A DNA stretch of 64,000 nt, from positions 1 through 64,000 of the forward strand of contig RKRR01000133.1 of the NCBI GenBank assembly GCA_007571305.1. The letters run 5' to 3'. The notes under the pieces are model-generated. The model was given only the letters and a program-made list of their open reading frames with translations, did no database searches and was not told the origin of the DNA. Below are positions 1 to 8,843 of the stretch, one piece after another. A program made the position numbers and the translations under genes. Every line of letters starts with the position of its first letter. Within the stretch, counting starts at the first letter, position 1. The stretch comes from Candidatus Poribacteria bacterium. GTDB lineage: Bacteria; Poribacteria; WGA-4E; WGA-3G.

Positions 1-208
1 GCGTGTTTTCATCAATATGCCCGGGCATTTTAGTGAATTTTTTGTTCCCTAAATCTGCTCTATCAAATATCTCGCCTTTAACACAATAATTATCTGTGCA
101 GAGCGGGTTTTCAGTTGAACAACCAATCATAAACGAAAATGCGAGCGTAAAAAACAACAAACACTCTTCAACTCTCAACTTATTGTTTGGCAAATGTGCC
201 ATACTCAT
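1..208 (-). CDS. N-terminal part of a secreted lipoprotein, cut by the window start
   Basis: Sixty-nine codons are visible before the gene runs off the window. The ATG at 208 follows a strong ribosome site (GGGAGGAAG at 211-219). The product opens with a basic stretch, a hydrophobic segment (CLLFFTLAFSFMIG) and a lipobox ending at Cys30 (FMIGC), followed by STENPLC. This is the layout of a signal-peptidase-II lipoprotein anchored in a membrane. Two more cysteines follow closely (CTDNYC). The function cannot be told from this fragment. It lies downstream of two other minus-strand genes and may be read with them. Confidence 0.7.
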   Translation of the reverse strand, partial: MSMAHLPNNKLRVEECLLFFTLAFSFMIGCSTENPLCTDNYCVKGEIFDRADLGNKKFTKMPGHIDENT

Positions 209-286
209 TACTTCCTCCCATGTTCAGAAAATAGAGAACACGTTTGCGTAAATCTATAGAATAACTCATAAGACACAGAGATCAAT

Positions 287-790
287 CTAACAATCTGTCA
301 ACTTATTTTTCGACTTTACTATAAATTGCAGTACCATTGACTCTCCCGGTTGCAACTCGTTCCATCGTTCTAACAGCACTCGCAATTTCTGGCGCATTAC
401 CTCCAGCTGCTCGTCTGTGATGCCTATTGGTAATGATGCGCTGTGGTCCCGAAATATACCATCGCTATCACCGCTATACCCTACGCCCCCCAATAAATCC
501 GCCTGTAGTAATGCGACAACCGGTTCAGTATCTATCGCTTCTTCTGGGATTTCAAAAGGGCGTATCGCTTTAGGTTCACTGAAATCAGAAATATCGTACC
601 CCTTGGCTACGAGACCGAAAAAAGCGTTCTCAAAACCGAGTGTTGTTTCGACAACGTAGTGCGCAAAGTCGTGTTGCACAAATCCGCGATGAAGATGTGT
701 CCACGTAACGCTCTCATCGTCCCGAATACAGGTGAGCGTATTGGGTAAGTGTTTCCACTGATGTTTGCCTTTTTTGAAATAGATAACCAT
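287..790 (-). CDS. conserved hypothetical protein, 167 aa
   Basis: I do not recognise a named family. The protein is soluble, with no signal peptide or membrane segment. A His-rich stretch (WTHLHRGFVQHDFAHYVVE, near residues 30-48) is followed by TLGFENAFFGLVAKGYDI, which looks like the conserved core of a small uncharacterised bacterial family; the HxxxH spacing could bind a metal, which is only a guess. The C-terminal third is predicted helical (EQLEVMRQKLRVLLERW). It begins 10 bases after the LamG gene on the same strand, so the two are probably co-transcribed. The Shine-Dalgarno site is weak. Confidence 0.65.
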   Translation of the reverse strand: MVIYFKKGKHQWKHLPNTLTCIRDDESVTWTHLHRGFVQHDFAHYVVETTLGFENAFFGLVAKGYDISDFSEPKAIRPFEIPEEAIDTEPVVALLQADLLGGVGYSGDSDGIFRDHSASLPIGITDEQLEVMRQKLRVLLERWNELQPGESMVLQFIVKSKNKLTDC

Positions 791-800
791 CTGCTAACCA

Positions 801-1592
801 CTACTTCGGAACTTTTAGCATTCCCCACACAGTCGTGAGTCTACCCTCTGCCCCAACGTCTAACGTATTCTCGACCAGGTTGTTAATCTCCTTCTCGTCA
901 AGAACTGCGTTGTAGATTCTCGCATCTTCCACGCGAGCGACGACCCAACCGTAGGCGGTACCACCGATGAGAGCCCGGGGTCCGAACAGTGCTTCCACAT
1001 CACCGCCTTTCCAAGATACGATGGGGCCCTTCGTATAATCGCCGATGACCTTACCGTTCCGATATATCATAATCTTCGCGTTTCCGCCATCATCTTCATA
1101 CGAAATTGCTAATTGAATCAACTTCCCTGTCTCTTTTTCCTCAAACCCGGGATTAGCATCCTCGGTGCGTCTAAAGAAACTGCTACCAGCCATCCAACGT
1201 TTCGGTTGACGTTCCGCATAGACGATTGCATCAAAGGTGTCCGCACTACTTTTATTCACTGCCAACGTGGCACCTCTTGTAACGTTCAAATCATCTAAAT
1301 AAAGCCATGTTATCAATGTCTTTTCAGGACCGATGTCAGGCCCTTTATAGCCCGTGGTTATCGCCCACTCATTACTACCAAGGCGCAATTTTCCATCCTT
1401 CACATCTGCACCTAAGAGATCAATATCGCCAAAGTGCCCTGTCAGATCTTCCAATTCGGCGCCCTTCTCAAATGTCCAGTGTCCAATCAGGTCTTCCTTT
1501 TTTTCTCCCTGCCCTAACGCCGACATTACGAAACTTCCAAGTAGAAGTATCACAGAAAAACTGAATGTGAAATAGCGTCCTAAGCGTATCAT
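801..1592 (-). CDS. secreted LamG (concanavalin A-like) domain protein
   Basis: The product has an N-terminal signal peptide (MIRLGRYFTFSF then a hydrophobic run, cleavage near ALG-QG). One LamG/concanavalin-like fold starts at LIGHWTFEKG and ends near ARIYNAVLDEKEI, the usual terminal strand of such domains. LamG proteins bind carbohydrate or other ligands outside the cytoplasm; no catalytic domain is attached. I place the start at the ATG at 1592, not at the in-frame ATG at 1607, because the ribosome site GGAGGAAA lies between the two and is correctly spaced only for the downstream one. The gene precedes the 167-aa hypothetical gene on the same strand. Confidence 0.8.
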   Translation of the reverse strand: MIRLGRYFTFSFSVILLLGSFVMSALGQGEKKEDLIGHWTFEKGAELEDLTGHFGDIDLLGADVKDGKLRLGSNEWAITTGYKGPDIGPEKTLITWLYLDDLNVTRGATLAVNKSSADTFDAIVYAERQPKRWMAGSSFFRRTEDANPGFEEKETGKLIQLAISYEDDGGNAKIMIYRNGKVIGDYTKGPIVSWKGGDVEALFGPRALIGGTAYGWVVARVEDARIYNAVLDEKEINNLVENTLDVGAEGRLTTVWGMLKVPK

Positions 1593-1729
1593 TAGCGTTT
1601 CCTCCATTGTTGATTCTGGTTGAGAGTTACACGATTACAAGACACGAAGACATGACCTCGTCCAATAACTGATGAGGTGGAAATGGTGAGGCTTTGATAC
1701 CTCGCCATGAAGGTTCTCCAGCAATCAGT

Positions 1730-4036
1730 CTACTGGATAAAAAGAAATGATCTCGATGAGATGAGTGCCCATAGGAGATCCTCAGACCCCGAGCGACGCT
1801 CCGGGCTCTCTGCGATGTATGTTTCAGCCGTTTCAAGTTCTGTATCTGTCGGGAACCGACTTAATGTGCTGAGGTACAATTCGATAACGAGTTCTTGATT
1901 GTCAAGTTCTGCTCGGAGCAGACGACTGAGCGATCCACCCGGACTCTTCAATTTTTTATGGACATAGTTGGAGTTAATCATGTGGAGTGCCTGGGTGAGT
2001 GTCGGTTCTAACTTCGGATCCAAATCGCCGAGGAATTCACGAGAAGAACGTCCATAGAGCGATAAGAAACGTGAACTCACCGGCAGCGGTAATTCCACGG
2101 AACGCGTCCCGATTGGATAACGTCCGTATTTTTCTTTGGTGCCTGTGACATCGTTTAAAACATCTAACAATACCTGTGCCACCATCGGTCGAGGATAAAA
2201 GCGCGAGAAAAATCGGTCGTCCAACCTATTCGTCTCATTCGGCTCTGCGGAGAGTTGATATGTGCGCGAGTTGAGAATCCGCCGAATGATGTGTTTCGTA
2301 TCGAATCCACCTTGCACAAAATCGGCTGCCAATGCATCTAAAAGCCCTTCAACACTTGGCGGTGTCGTCGCACGCATATCGTCAACAGGATCGACGATTC
2401 CTCTTCCGAAGTACTGGCTCCAGATACGATTCACAGTCGCTTTCGCGAAATATGGGTTTGTCGAGGAGGTCATCCAATCTGCCAGGACTTGTAGGACATC
2501 GCCCGGATAATTCGGCTCGAGCGACTCACCACCGAGGAAGGTCGGTAATGCCACTTCGCCGCGGTTGCCCTGCACGGATTGATTGATAACACGTCCTGTC
2601 GGATTATAGTAGATAACCTGCTCGTTGTAAAGTTCACCGCCTCGGACCCCCACCTTTCCGGTGAAGGCAGCAAAATTCCAATAGTCGTCAGTCGTCCATT
2701 GATCAAATGGATGCTTGTGGCATCTTGCACAACTCAGACGAATGCCGAGGAACACCTGTGCGGTCGTTTCTGCTCTGCCCGCTGGTTGTTGCTCAATACG
2801 GTAGTAGTTCGTGGGACCGTGCTGATAAGTACTTCCTCGTGCTGTGATGAGTTCTCGGACGACTTCGTCGTAAGGTCTATTTTTCGCAACAGCCTCACGT
2901 ACCCACTCATGAAAGAGTGTTGCACCACGTTCACCGAACGCACCGTTCCCTAACCCACGGGGATGAATACGCAACATATCAGCTAATTTCAATGTTCGCA
3001 GGTCTACCCATTCCTGTGTATCAAGAAGCATATCAATGAGGTTCGCGCGTTTATTGGGATGCGTATCTGCAAGGAAGGCTTTCACCTCTTCAGGCGTTGG
3101 AAGTCGACCGACAGTGTCCAAATAGACTCGACGTATAAACGTCCCATCGGATATCAAGGGCGAGGGACGGACATTCAATTTCTTGAGTTTTGCGAGGACA
3201 AACTCGTCAATAAAGTTATTCGGGATAAATTCCTCACGTTGTGTTTCGGAAACCACGGATTCTGCACGCGGAATTGTTACAAAAGATGCGGTAACAACAC
3301 CTAAGAATCGCGCAATAACGGCAGTTCCTCCCCAGCGAACACTCGTCACTTCGCCAGTAGCGGATACTTCAGCGACAGGTCCGTCCTTGGATTCATAGAC
3401 GGCTTTTTCGGTTACATCTTCAATAGATCCGTCAGAAAAATAGGCGAGGACTTTCAGTTGTGCTGTCTCTCCGACATTAGAAAGAACAAAAGAGTTTGGC
3501 TGGACCTCAAGTTTCCTGAGGCGTGGTTCGTCGTTAGAAAAGGGAGCTCCGGCTTCGATCCAACGGAGAATCGTTAAGGCTTCAACCGAACTCGGATCAA
3601 ACCGTAGACCCCCCTCATGTGCTATCTGTCCGGTGGGTTTAAGGAAGAAGAGGCTCTGATCGGGTTCAAGCAGATTGATACGTCTGCCGCGACTGTGGTG
3701 AACAATCGGTTCGTAGTCTGATTCTGGGTTTAAGGTCAACAAAGAGAGGTTTAATCCACCCTGCCCCCCGAATTTCCCGTGACACATACCAGTTGAACAC
3801 CCATGCTTATCAAGAATAGGTGCGACATCTTTTAAAAACTTAACAGCAGGTTCTGACTCGTCATCTTCATCAGTTTCAAAGGTTGTGATTGTAGAGCTAG
3901 TGTTTGCACTGTCAGTCGTGTTCGCCTGTGCTGTGAACGGTATTACAAACAAAAACGCGACAGCGAATACAGCAACTCGATGAATTAAGTGCGAGATAGG
4001 TTGGCCTCGGGCTGTGGTTCTCAATATACGTCTCAT
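1730..4036 (-). CDS. DUF1549/DUF1553 protein with cytochrome-like and Ig-like (BIG2) domains
   Basis: A signal peptide covers about residues 1-38. A Planctomycete-cytochrome-type segment follows with an atypical heme-like motif, C80-STGM-C85-H86. A bacterial Ig-like domain (about 172-256) precedes DUF1549 (about 272-465), which contains a second motif CARCHKHPFDQW (C436, C439, H440). DUF1553 fills the C-terminal half. This architecture is typical of Planctomycetes, Verrucomicrobia and Poribacteria, where such proteins are exported and thought to take part in breakdown of complex organic matter; the reaction is not known. Its ATG overlaps the stop of the upstream lon gene (ATGA at 4033-4036), implying translational coupling. 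The first motif has four residues between the cysteines, so covalent heme attachment there is uncertain. Confidence 0.85.
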   Translation of the reverse strand: MRRILRTTARGQPISHLIHRVAVFAVAFLFVIPFTAQANTTDSANTSSTITTFETDEDDESEPAVKFLKDVAPILDKHGCSTGMCHGKFGGQGGLNLSLLTLNPESDYEPIVHHSRGRRINLLEPDQSLFFLKPTGQIAHEGGLRFDPSSVEALTILRWIEAGAPFSNDEPRLRKLEVQPNSFVLSNVGETAQLKVLAYFSDGSIEDVTEKAVYESKDGPVAEVSATGEVTSVRWGGTAVIARFLGVVTASFVTIPRAESVVSETQREEFIPNNFIDEFVLAKLKKLNVRPSPLISDGTFIRRVYLDTVGRLPTPEEVKAFLADTHPNKRANLIDMLLDTQEWVDLRTLKLADMLRIHPRGLGNGAFGERGATLFHEWVREAVAKNRPYDEVVRELITARGSTYQHGPTNYYRIEQQPAGRAETTAQVFLGIRLSCARCHKHPFDQWTTDDYWNFAAFTGKVGVRGGELYNEQVIYYNPTGRVINQSVQGNRGEVALPTFLGGESLEPNYPGDVLQVLADWMTSSTNPYFAKATVNRIWSQYFGRGIVDPVDDMRATTPPSVEGLLDALAADFVQGGFDTKHIIRRILNSRTYQLSAEPNETNRLDDRFFSRFYPRPMVAQVLLDVLNDVTGTKEKYGRYPIGTRSVELPLPVSSRFLSLYGRSSREFLGDLDPKLEPTLTQALHMINSNYVHKKLKSPGGSLSRLLRAELDNQELVIELYLSTLSRFPTDTELETAETYIAESPERRSGSEDLLWALISSRSFLFIQ

Positions 4037-6456
4037 GCGAATATCTCCTTGAAAACTTCGGTGACATTTTCTACAAATAGAAACTCAACACCAGATTGAA
4101 TGTCTTTAGGGACTTCAATAAAGTGTTTTTTGTTGCCTTCTGGCATGATGACTTTCTTGATACCTGCCTGCTTCGCGGCAAGAATTTTTTCCTTCACACC
4201 GCCGATAGGTAACACCCTTCCTCTGAGCGTAAGTTCACCTGTCATGGCGATTTCAGGGCTAATTTGTTGCTGTGTGGCAATTGAAGCAAGGGCAGTCGCA
4301 ATTGTAATACCAGCCGAAGGACCGTCCTTAGGAATTGCTCCAGCTGGCACATGGATATGGATGTCGTTTTCTAATACACTCGGATCAAACTTGAGCTCCG
4401 TAGACTGAGATTTGACATAACTGAGGGCAGCCTGTGCAGATTCCTGCATAACCTCGCCGATCTGACCCGTGATACGCAGCTCTGTACGGGTATTCACCTT
4501 TTTCGTAGCGGCTACCTCAATGAAGAGGATCTCACCGCCCGCAGGTGTGACAGAAAGTCCTGTCGCAACACCAATATCGGATTTACGACTCGCGATTTCA
4601 GAATCAAACTTCGCGGGTCCCAAATAACCTTGGATGTCCTTCGTCGTGATGGTTGTCAGATCGGTATTTCCCTCGGCAACACGCCGTGCGACTTTTCGGC
4701 AGACGGTGCCAAGTTCGCGCTCTAAATTTCGCACACCCGCCTCGCGCGTATACTCGCTGATAACTTTGTCAATCGCTTTATCCTTGATGTCAATTAATTC
4801 ATCGTTCAACCCGTTCTCTTTCAATTGACGCGGAATCAGATACTGTTTGGCAATAATCTGTTTTTCGTTGGCAGTATAGCCGGGAAGTTCGATGGTCTCC
4901 ATCCGGTCCCGTAAAGGTGGGGGAATGGTATGGAGTTGATTTGCTGTTGTGATAAACATCACTTTTGAGAGATCAAACGGAACATCAAGGTAATTGTCCG
5001 TGAACGAATGATTCTGTTCCGGATCAAGGACTTCCAGCAGTGCCGAAGCAGGGTCACCTCGAAAATCGGATCCGAGTTTGTCGATTTCATCAAGCATAAA
5101 GACAGGGTTGTTCGATTCGGCTTGTCGGAGGCCTTTGACGATTCGCCCTGGCATTGAGCCGATGTAAGTGCGCCGATGTCCACGGATTTCGGCTTCGTCA
5201 TGCATACCGCCTAACGAGATACGCACAAATTTTCGGTTCATTGAGCGAGCGATAGACCTACCGAGGGAGGTTTTTCCGACACCCGGCGGCCCAACAAAAC
5301 AGAAGATAGGTCCCTTCATATCGGTTTTGAGCATGCGGACAGCAAGGTATTCCAAAATCCGCTCTTTGACCTTTTCCAAATCGTAGTGATCCGCGTCAAG
5401 GATTTCTTGTGCCGCGGTGAGATCTAAAGCATCTTCCGTACTGACAGACCAAGGTAAATTTAACAACCAGTCCAGATAGTTTCGAGAAACGGTCGATTCA
5501 GGCGAGAAAGACTGCATTTTAGAGAGTCGTTTCAGTTCTTTCTCCGCTGCTTGTTTCGCTTTATCGGGCATTTCGGTTTCGCTCAACTGCTCCCGCATTT
5601 CATCGATCTCAAGTCCAAGGTCATCTGATTCACCAAGTTCGGTCTGAATGGCTTTGAGCTGTTCTCTAAGATAATACTCGCGTTGTCCTTTGTTAATAAC
5701 GGCTTGGGCGTTATTCTGGATTTTGCTTTCTAATTCGTGGAGATCGAGCTCTTTCGCGAGTATGACAGCGAGTGTATTCAAACGTTCATGGACAGATACC
5801 GCCTCCAAAACGCGCTGCTTATCGTGTGGCTTTAAGTCCAACATAGCTGCGATATAGTCGGCAAGACGACCCGGTTCATCAATCATTGTTTTCGTGAGGC
5901 TGCCATACTCCTCTTGGTAGCGAGATGACATCTGAACGATGCGCTGGAACATTTCGTCGTTGCTACGGACAAGTGCTTCTACCTCCAGATCCATGACTGG
6001 GTTACCAATAGGATATTCATCATCACTGCTAATGATATTAACTCGAGCTTTGACAAAGGGGTCTGTGTGCAAAATTTCCTCGATTTCGACGCGTTCACGT
6101 CCATGTGCAAGAAACAACACGTCTTCATCGTCAGTTTTGTATCGAAGGATGTGTATTAAACTCCCGATTGGGCTGAGGTTACTCTTTTTAATCTTCTTGA
6201 TATCCTCTTTAGAGAGATGTTTTTTCGGGCGAAAAATGCAAAGCATCCTCTCACTCTCCATAGCACGTTCAACAGCTGTAGTCGCCATCTTCCCGGTGAG
6301 TGCGACGTGATGTGGCGGAAATGGCGGCACCGGCGGCATATATGGAAAAACGACAAGGTCATCTAAGGGGAGCAGTGGGAGTTCCTGTATGAATTCTTGT
6401 TCCTCTTCTTCAGTGATATCTTCGTCTATGTTTTCTGTTCTCTCTTTGGTTTCCAT
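4033..6456 (-). CDS. lon: ATP-dependent Lon protease (first of two copies)
   Basis: Full-length LonA of 807 aa. The N-terminal substrate-binding domain covers about residues 25-240, followed by a coiled helical region and an AAA+ module with Walker A GPPGVGKT (389-396) and Walker B FMLDEIDKL. The C-terminal serine-lysine protease domain has catalytic Ser714 (PKDGPSAGI) and Lys757 (GGVKEKILAA). It degrades misfolded and regulatory proteins in the cytoplasm. An acidic tail precedes the first domain (DEDITEEEEQEF). A second complete Lon lies at 49703-52153 in the clp cluster. The downstream DUF1549 gene overlaps by four bases. The upstream region carries two small inverted repeats (6629-6639 and 6675-6687) that might be operator sites. 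Confidence 0.95.
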   Translation of the reverse strand: METKERTENIDEDITEEEEQEFIQELPLLPLDDLVVFPYMPPVPPFPPHHVALTGKMATTAVERAMESERMLCIFRPKKHLSKEDIKKIKKSNLSPIGSLIHILRYKTDDEDVLFLAHGRERVEIEEILHTDPFVKARVNIISSDDEYPIGNPVMDLEVEALVRSNDEMFQRIVQMSSRYQEEYGSLTKTMIDEPGRLADYIAAMLDLKPHDKQRVLEAVSVHERLNTLAVILAKELDLHELESKIQNNAQAVINKGQREYYLREQLKAIQTELGESDDLGLEIDEMREQLSETEMPDKAKQAAEKELKRLSKMQSFSPESTVSRNYLDWLLNLPWSVSTEDALDLTAAQEILDADHYDLEKVKERILEYLAVRMLKTDMKGPIFCFVGPPGVGKTSLGRSIARSMNRKFVRISLGGMHDEAEIRGHRRTYIGSMPGRIVKGLRQAESNNPVFMLDEIDKLGSDFRGDPASALLEVLDPEQNHSFTDNYLDVPFDLSKVMFITTANQLHTIPPPLRDRMETIELPGYTANEKQIIAKQYLIPRQLKENGLNDELIDIKDKAIDKVISEYTREAGVRNLERELGTVCRKVARRVAEGNTDLTTITTKDIQGYLGPAKFDSEIASRKSDIGVATGLSVTPAGGEILFIEVAATKKVNTRTELRITGQIGEVMQESAQAALSYVKSQSTELKFDPSVLENDIHIHVPAGAIPKDGPSAGITIATALASIATQQQISPEIAMTGELTLRGRVLPIGGVKEKILAAKQAGIKKVIMPEGNKKHFIEVPKDIQSGVEFLFVENVTEVFKEIFA

Positions 6457-6768
6457 GTTTTTTCCTTTCTAAAATAGGTGGGCCCTTACACATGAATTTG
6501 TTGATTCGTCCTCTCTGTATGAGTAGTTTCAAGGTACGAATATTGCAGTCACAATGCGGCCCTTAAAAAAATAAAGAAATTCCTTCTGTGCTTTGCCACC
6601 ACTTTACTGACGCAATGTGCAATATCCATGCCAATGGCACTTGCTTGAAATAACGGAAATTCTCACTGAATGTCTGCCAAACTGGCACAGTCTTAAAAGG
6701 GTTATAATTTCATGGGTCAATTTGACCGCTTCATAAGGAACGGATAAGGGAGCACGGTTGGAGGCACA
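6457..6768. other. intergenic region upstream of lon
   Basis: About 310 bases without a gene. It contains two short inverted repeats with the same half site: TGCCA-A-TGGCA at 6629-6639 and TGCCA-AAC-TGGCA at 6675-6687. I see no convincing minus-strand -35/-10 pair for lon and no RNA gene. Confidence 0.4.
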
Positions 6769-8727
6769 TCAGGGCCAGAATTGATATAACGTAGTGTTCG
6801 CGAGAATGCTACCGATGCTCCACAGACTACCGCTGATGTAGTCTCCGAGGGCGAGTCCGAGAAAGAGCGGCACCATACGTCTGTAGGCTTTGAGTCCTCC
6901 TTGATGCAATACAATTGCCTTTGCGACCCATGCGACGAAGAGGCAACTCCAGAGGTTATACATACCCCAGCTGTTTGCCATAGCGTAGCCAAGTGGGTGT
7001 AGGGGCCACCATAGGAAACGGGTTCGCAATAACATGAGTCCGAGAGCGACACCAGCACCACCTCCCATAAAGGCGAGTGCGGGGACATCCGTGCCTTGTG
7101 GATAATTTAACCAGTTTTCTAGTTGTCGGTAAACGCCTCTGCCGAACCCTAATGCCCAGGGACCGTAATAGCCTGTCTCTGCCCCGTGTCTATAATAACT
7201 ATCCAAAAGTAGCCAGAATATGACGACTGCACCGACGAAGGTTGCGATAATAATCGCCGCGGCGGTATGCTGTGGACGGATCTGCCGCCGCTCTGAAATT
7301 TTCAACGCCTCCAGTTCTTGCGGCATTGGGTGTGCTCGATAAGCTCGATTAAAGAACATGTACAACGAGAAAACCGTTTTTGTACCCGTCGTTAAACGCT
7401 GAGTGCCGAACGCTTTTACAATTAACCCGTGTGGATCGACTCTGTGCAAATCGTGAACTAAGAATCCCAATTCCGCCCGAAGTCGGGCAATCATCGTCGC
7501 GAGCAAAAAATAAAGTCCAAAAAAGATCGGAATTACCCAAAGTGACATTCCTGCCTTATACGAGAACACCGACAGAAACAGCATCCCGGTCACAATGCCG
7601 AGGAAAGCGATGTGATAAGGCATCGGTTCTCGCTGCATCTCCATCTGAGACCTACCTCGGAACCCATCTATAACGCCGCGAAACACCCGTTTGATATGCG
7701 TTCTGCCAACCCATCCAGCGGTCCCGAGAAGCACCATATACGCCCCGAAACTCTGCGCATCCGCATAAGGAAAGCCCGGTAAATTCCGTACCCCAAGAAT
7801 ACTACCTGCCATTAACTCGAATTTGTACACCCAATAAAACGCCCAACACGAAAAAAGTAGGTCCAGCGGGATCAGGAAACTAATTCCAATTGCAAAAGGA
7901 TAAAACGAGAGGCGCACACCCCCCATCGCATTCCAAGGGCGACCGGTGAAGTACTGGTGGATATTTTGCCGTTTAACAGGTAGATACGGAACTACTGGAT
8001 AAATCGAATTCAGTAAATTTAGGATGCTAATGGCTGCGGCAATACTAAACCCCAACCACATTAACTTATTTTTGAAAAAACTCGTATTCGGCTCGGTCAT
8101 CGCGAGCGGAAGTTGAATAATCGGATAAGTCAGTCGTTCTCGTTCAGTCCATTGGATACGGAGCAGTGTGTTGATGCACAACATAACGAACATCAACACA
8201 AGGATAAAGACTGTCCACCACACCACAGGAACCGCCCAAGCGGTAAGATGCGCCTCTCGGTAAAGACTGGATTGTCCCTCATAATACCCCGATAAGACGC
8301 TGGTGTCTTGCACGGTGAGCCAAGTCGGAAGTTCCTTCCAAAAAAGTTGCTGCCATTCATTTTCGGACGTTGCAAATCGAAACGGATGTCCGAGGATAGT
8401 AACAAGAATTTCCATCATATCGTGCGAGCAGAGCGAAGAGACGATGCACAACATGACATAAACTGTGAGCAGCTCCGCCGGTGTCAACCGCAGTTTTGGA
8501 GATAATTTTCCCAACACTGCACTGAATACCATCAGCCAAAAGGTGATGAAGATGACATTGGACAACGGATGAATTAGCGTCGGATGTGTATAACGGACAA
8601 CCTCCAGCTCGATAATCCAGAAAACGTTGAGAGGAATCAGAAGCATAGCGATGAGAAATGCTTTCGGCGTTAACCCACGTTCACCTCTGAACAAACTCTG
8701 CGCTGCATCCCCCGTATTGTCTGTCAT
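6769..8727 (-). CDS. polytopic membrane protein, DUF6785/DUF6784-type
   Basis: The 652-aa product has many hydrophobic segments, roughly twelve, beginning with AFLIAMLLIPLNVFWI and LSNVIFITFWLMVFSAVLG. It resembles the large uncharacterised membrane proteins grouped as DUF6785 with a DUF6784 C-terminal part, which are common in Planctomycetes and Poribacteria. Length and layout fit, but no transport motif is visible and no substrate can be assigned. The start at 8727 is preceded by a short leader repeat (CACTTATCCGCAAGG, sense orientation) that recurs upstream of other genes in the window. It is separated from lon by 312 bases, so it is probably its own unit. Confidence 0.7.
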   Translation of the reverse strand: MTDNTGDAAQSLFRGERGLTPKAFLIAMLLIPLNVFWIIELEVVRYTHPTLIHPLSNVIFITFWLMVFSAVLGKLSPKLRLTPAELLTVYVMLCIVSSLCSHDMMEILVTILGHPFRFATSENEWQQLFWKELPTWLTVQDTSVLSGYYEGQSSLYREAHLTAWAVPVVWWTVFILVLMFVMLCINTLLRIQWTERERLTYPIIQLPLAMTEPNTSFFKNKLMWLGFSIAAAISILNLLNSIYPVVPYLPVKRQNIHQYFTGRPWNAMGGVRLSFYPFAIGISFLIPLDLLFSCWAFYWVYKFELMAGSILGVRNLPGFPYADAQSFGAYMVLLGTAGWVGRTHIKRVFRGVIDGFRGRSQMEMQREPMPYHIAFLGIVTGMLFLSVFSYKAGMSLWVIPIFFGLYFLLATMIARLRAELGFLVHDLHRVDPHGLIVKAFGTQRLTTGTKTVFSLYMFFNRAYRAHPMPQELEALKISERRQIRPQHTAAAIIIATFVGAVVIFWLLLDSYYRHGAETGYYGPWALGFGRGVYRQLENWLNYPQGTDVPALAFMGGGAGVALGLMLLRTRFLWWPLHPLGYAMANSWGMYNLWSCLFVAWVAKAIVLHQGGLKAYRRMVPLFLGLALGDYISGSLWSIGSILANTTLYQFWP

Positions 8728-8738
8728 ATTTTAATGAT

Positions 8739-8797
8739 ACCTTGCGGATAAGTGTCAGTCTCTTGTATCTTCCTATTTTCCTATTCGAGTTGAAGAA
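8739..8797 (-). repeat. leader repeat next to a start codon, copy 1
   Basis: In the sense of the downstream gene this reads TTCTTCAACTCG ... GACACTTATCCGCAAGGTA, ending a few bases before the ATG at 8727. A related copy with both ends lies at 12224-12283 upstream of the aldolase-like gene. Partial copies lie at 53994-54015 and 54122-54143. The AAGG segment could act as a ribosome site. Confidence 0.5.
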
Positions 8798-8843
8798 GCA
8801 CCCAAGCAAACCCTACCATTCCATTGGAGAGCAGGGCGAAAAC

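Noticed and set aside
6635..6650. TGGCACTTGC as a sigma-54 promoter on the plus strand
   Set aside because: The GG to GC spacing of ten bases is not met, and no plus-strand gene follows.
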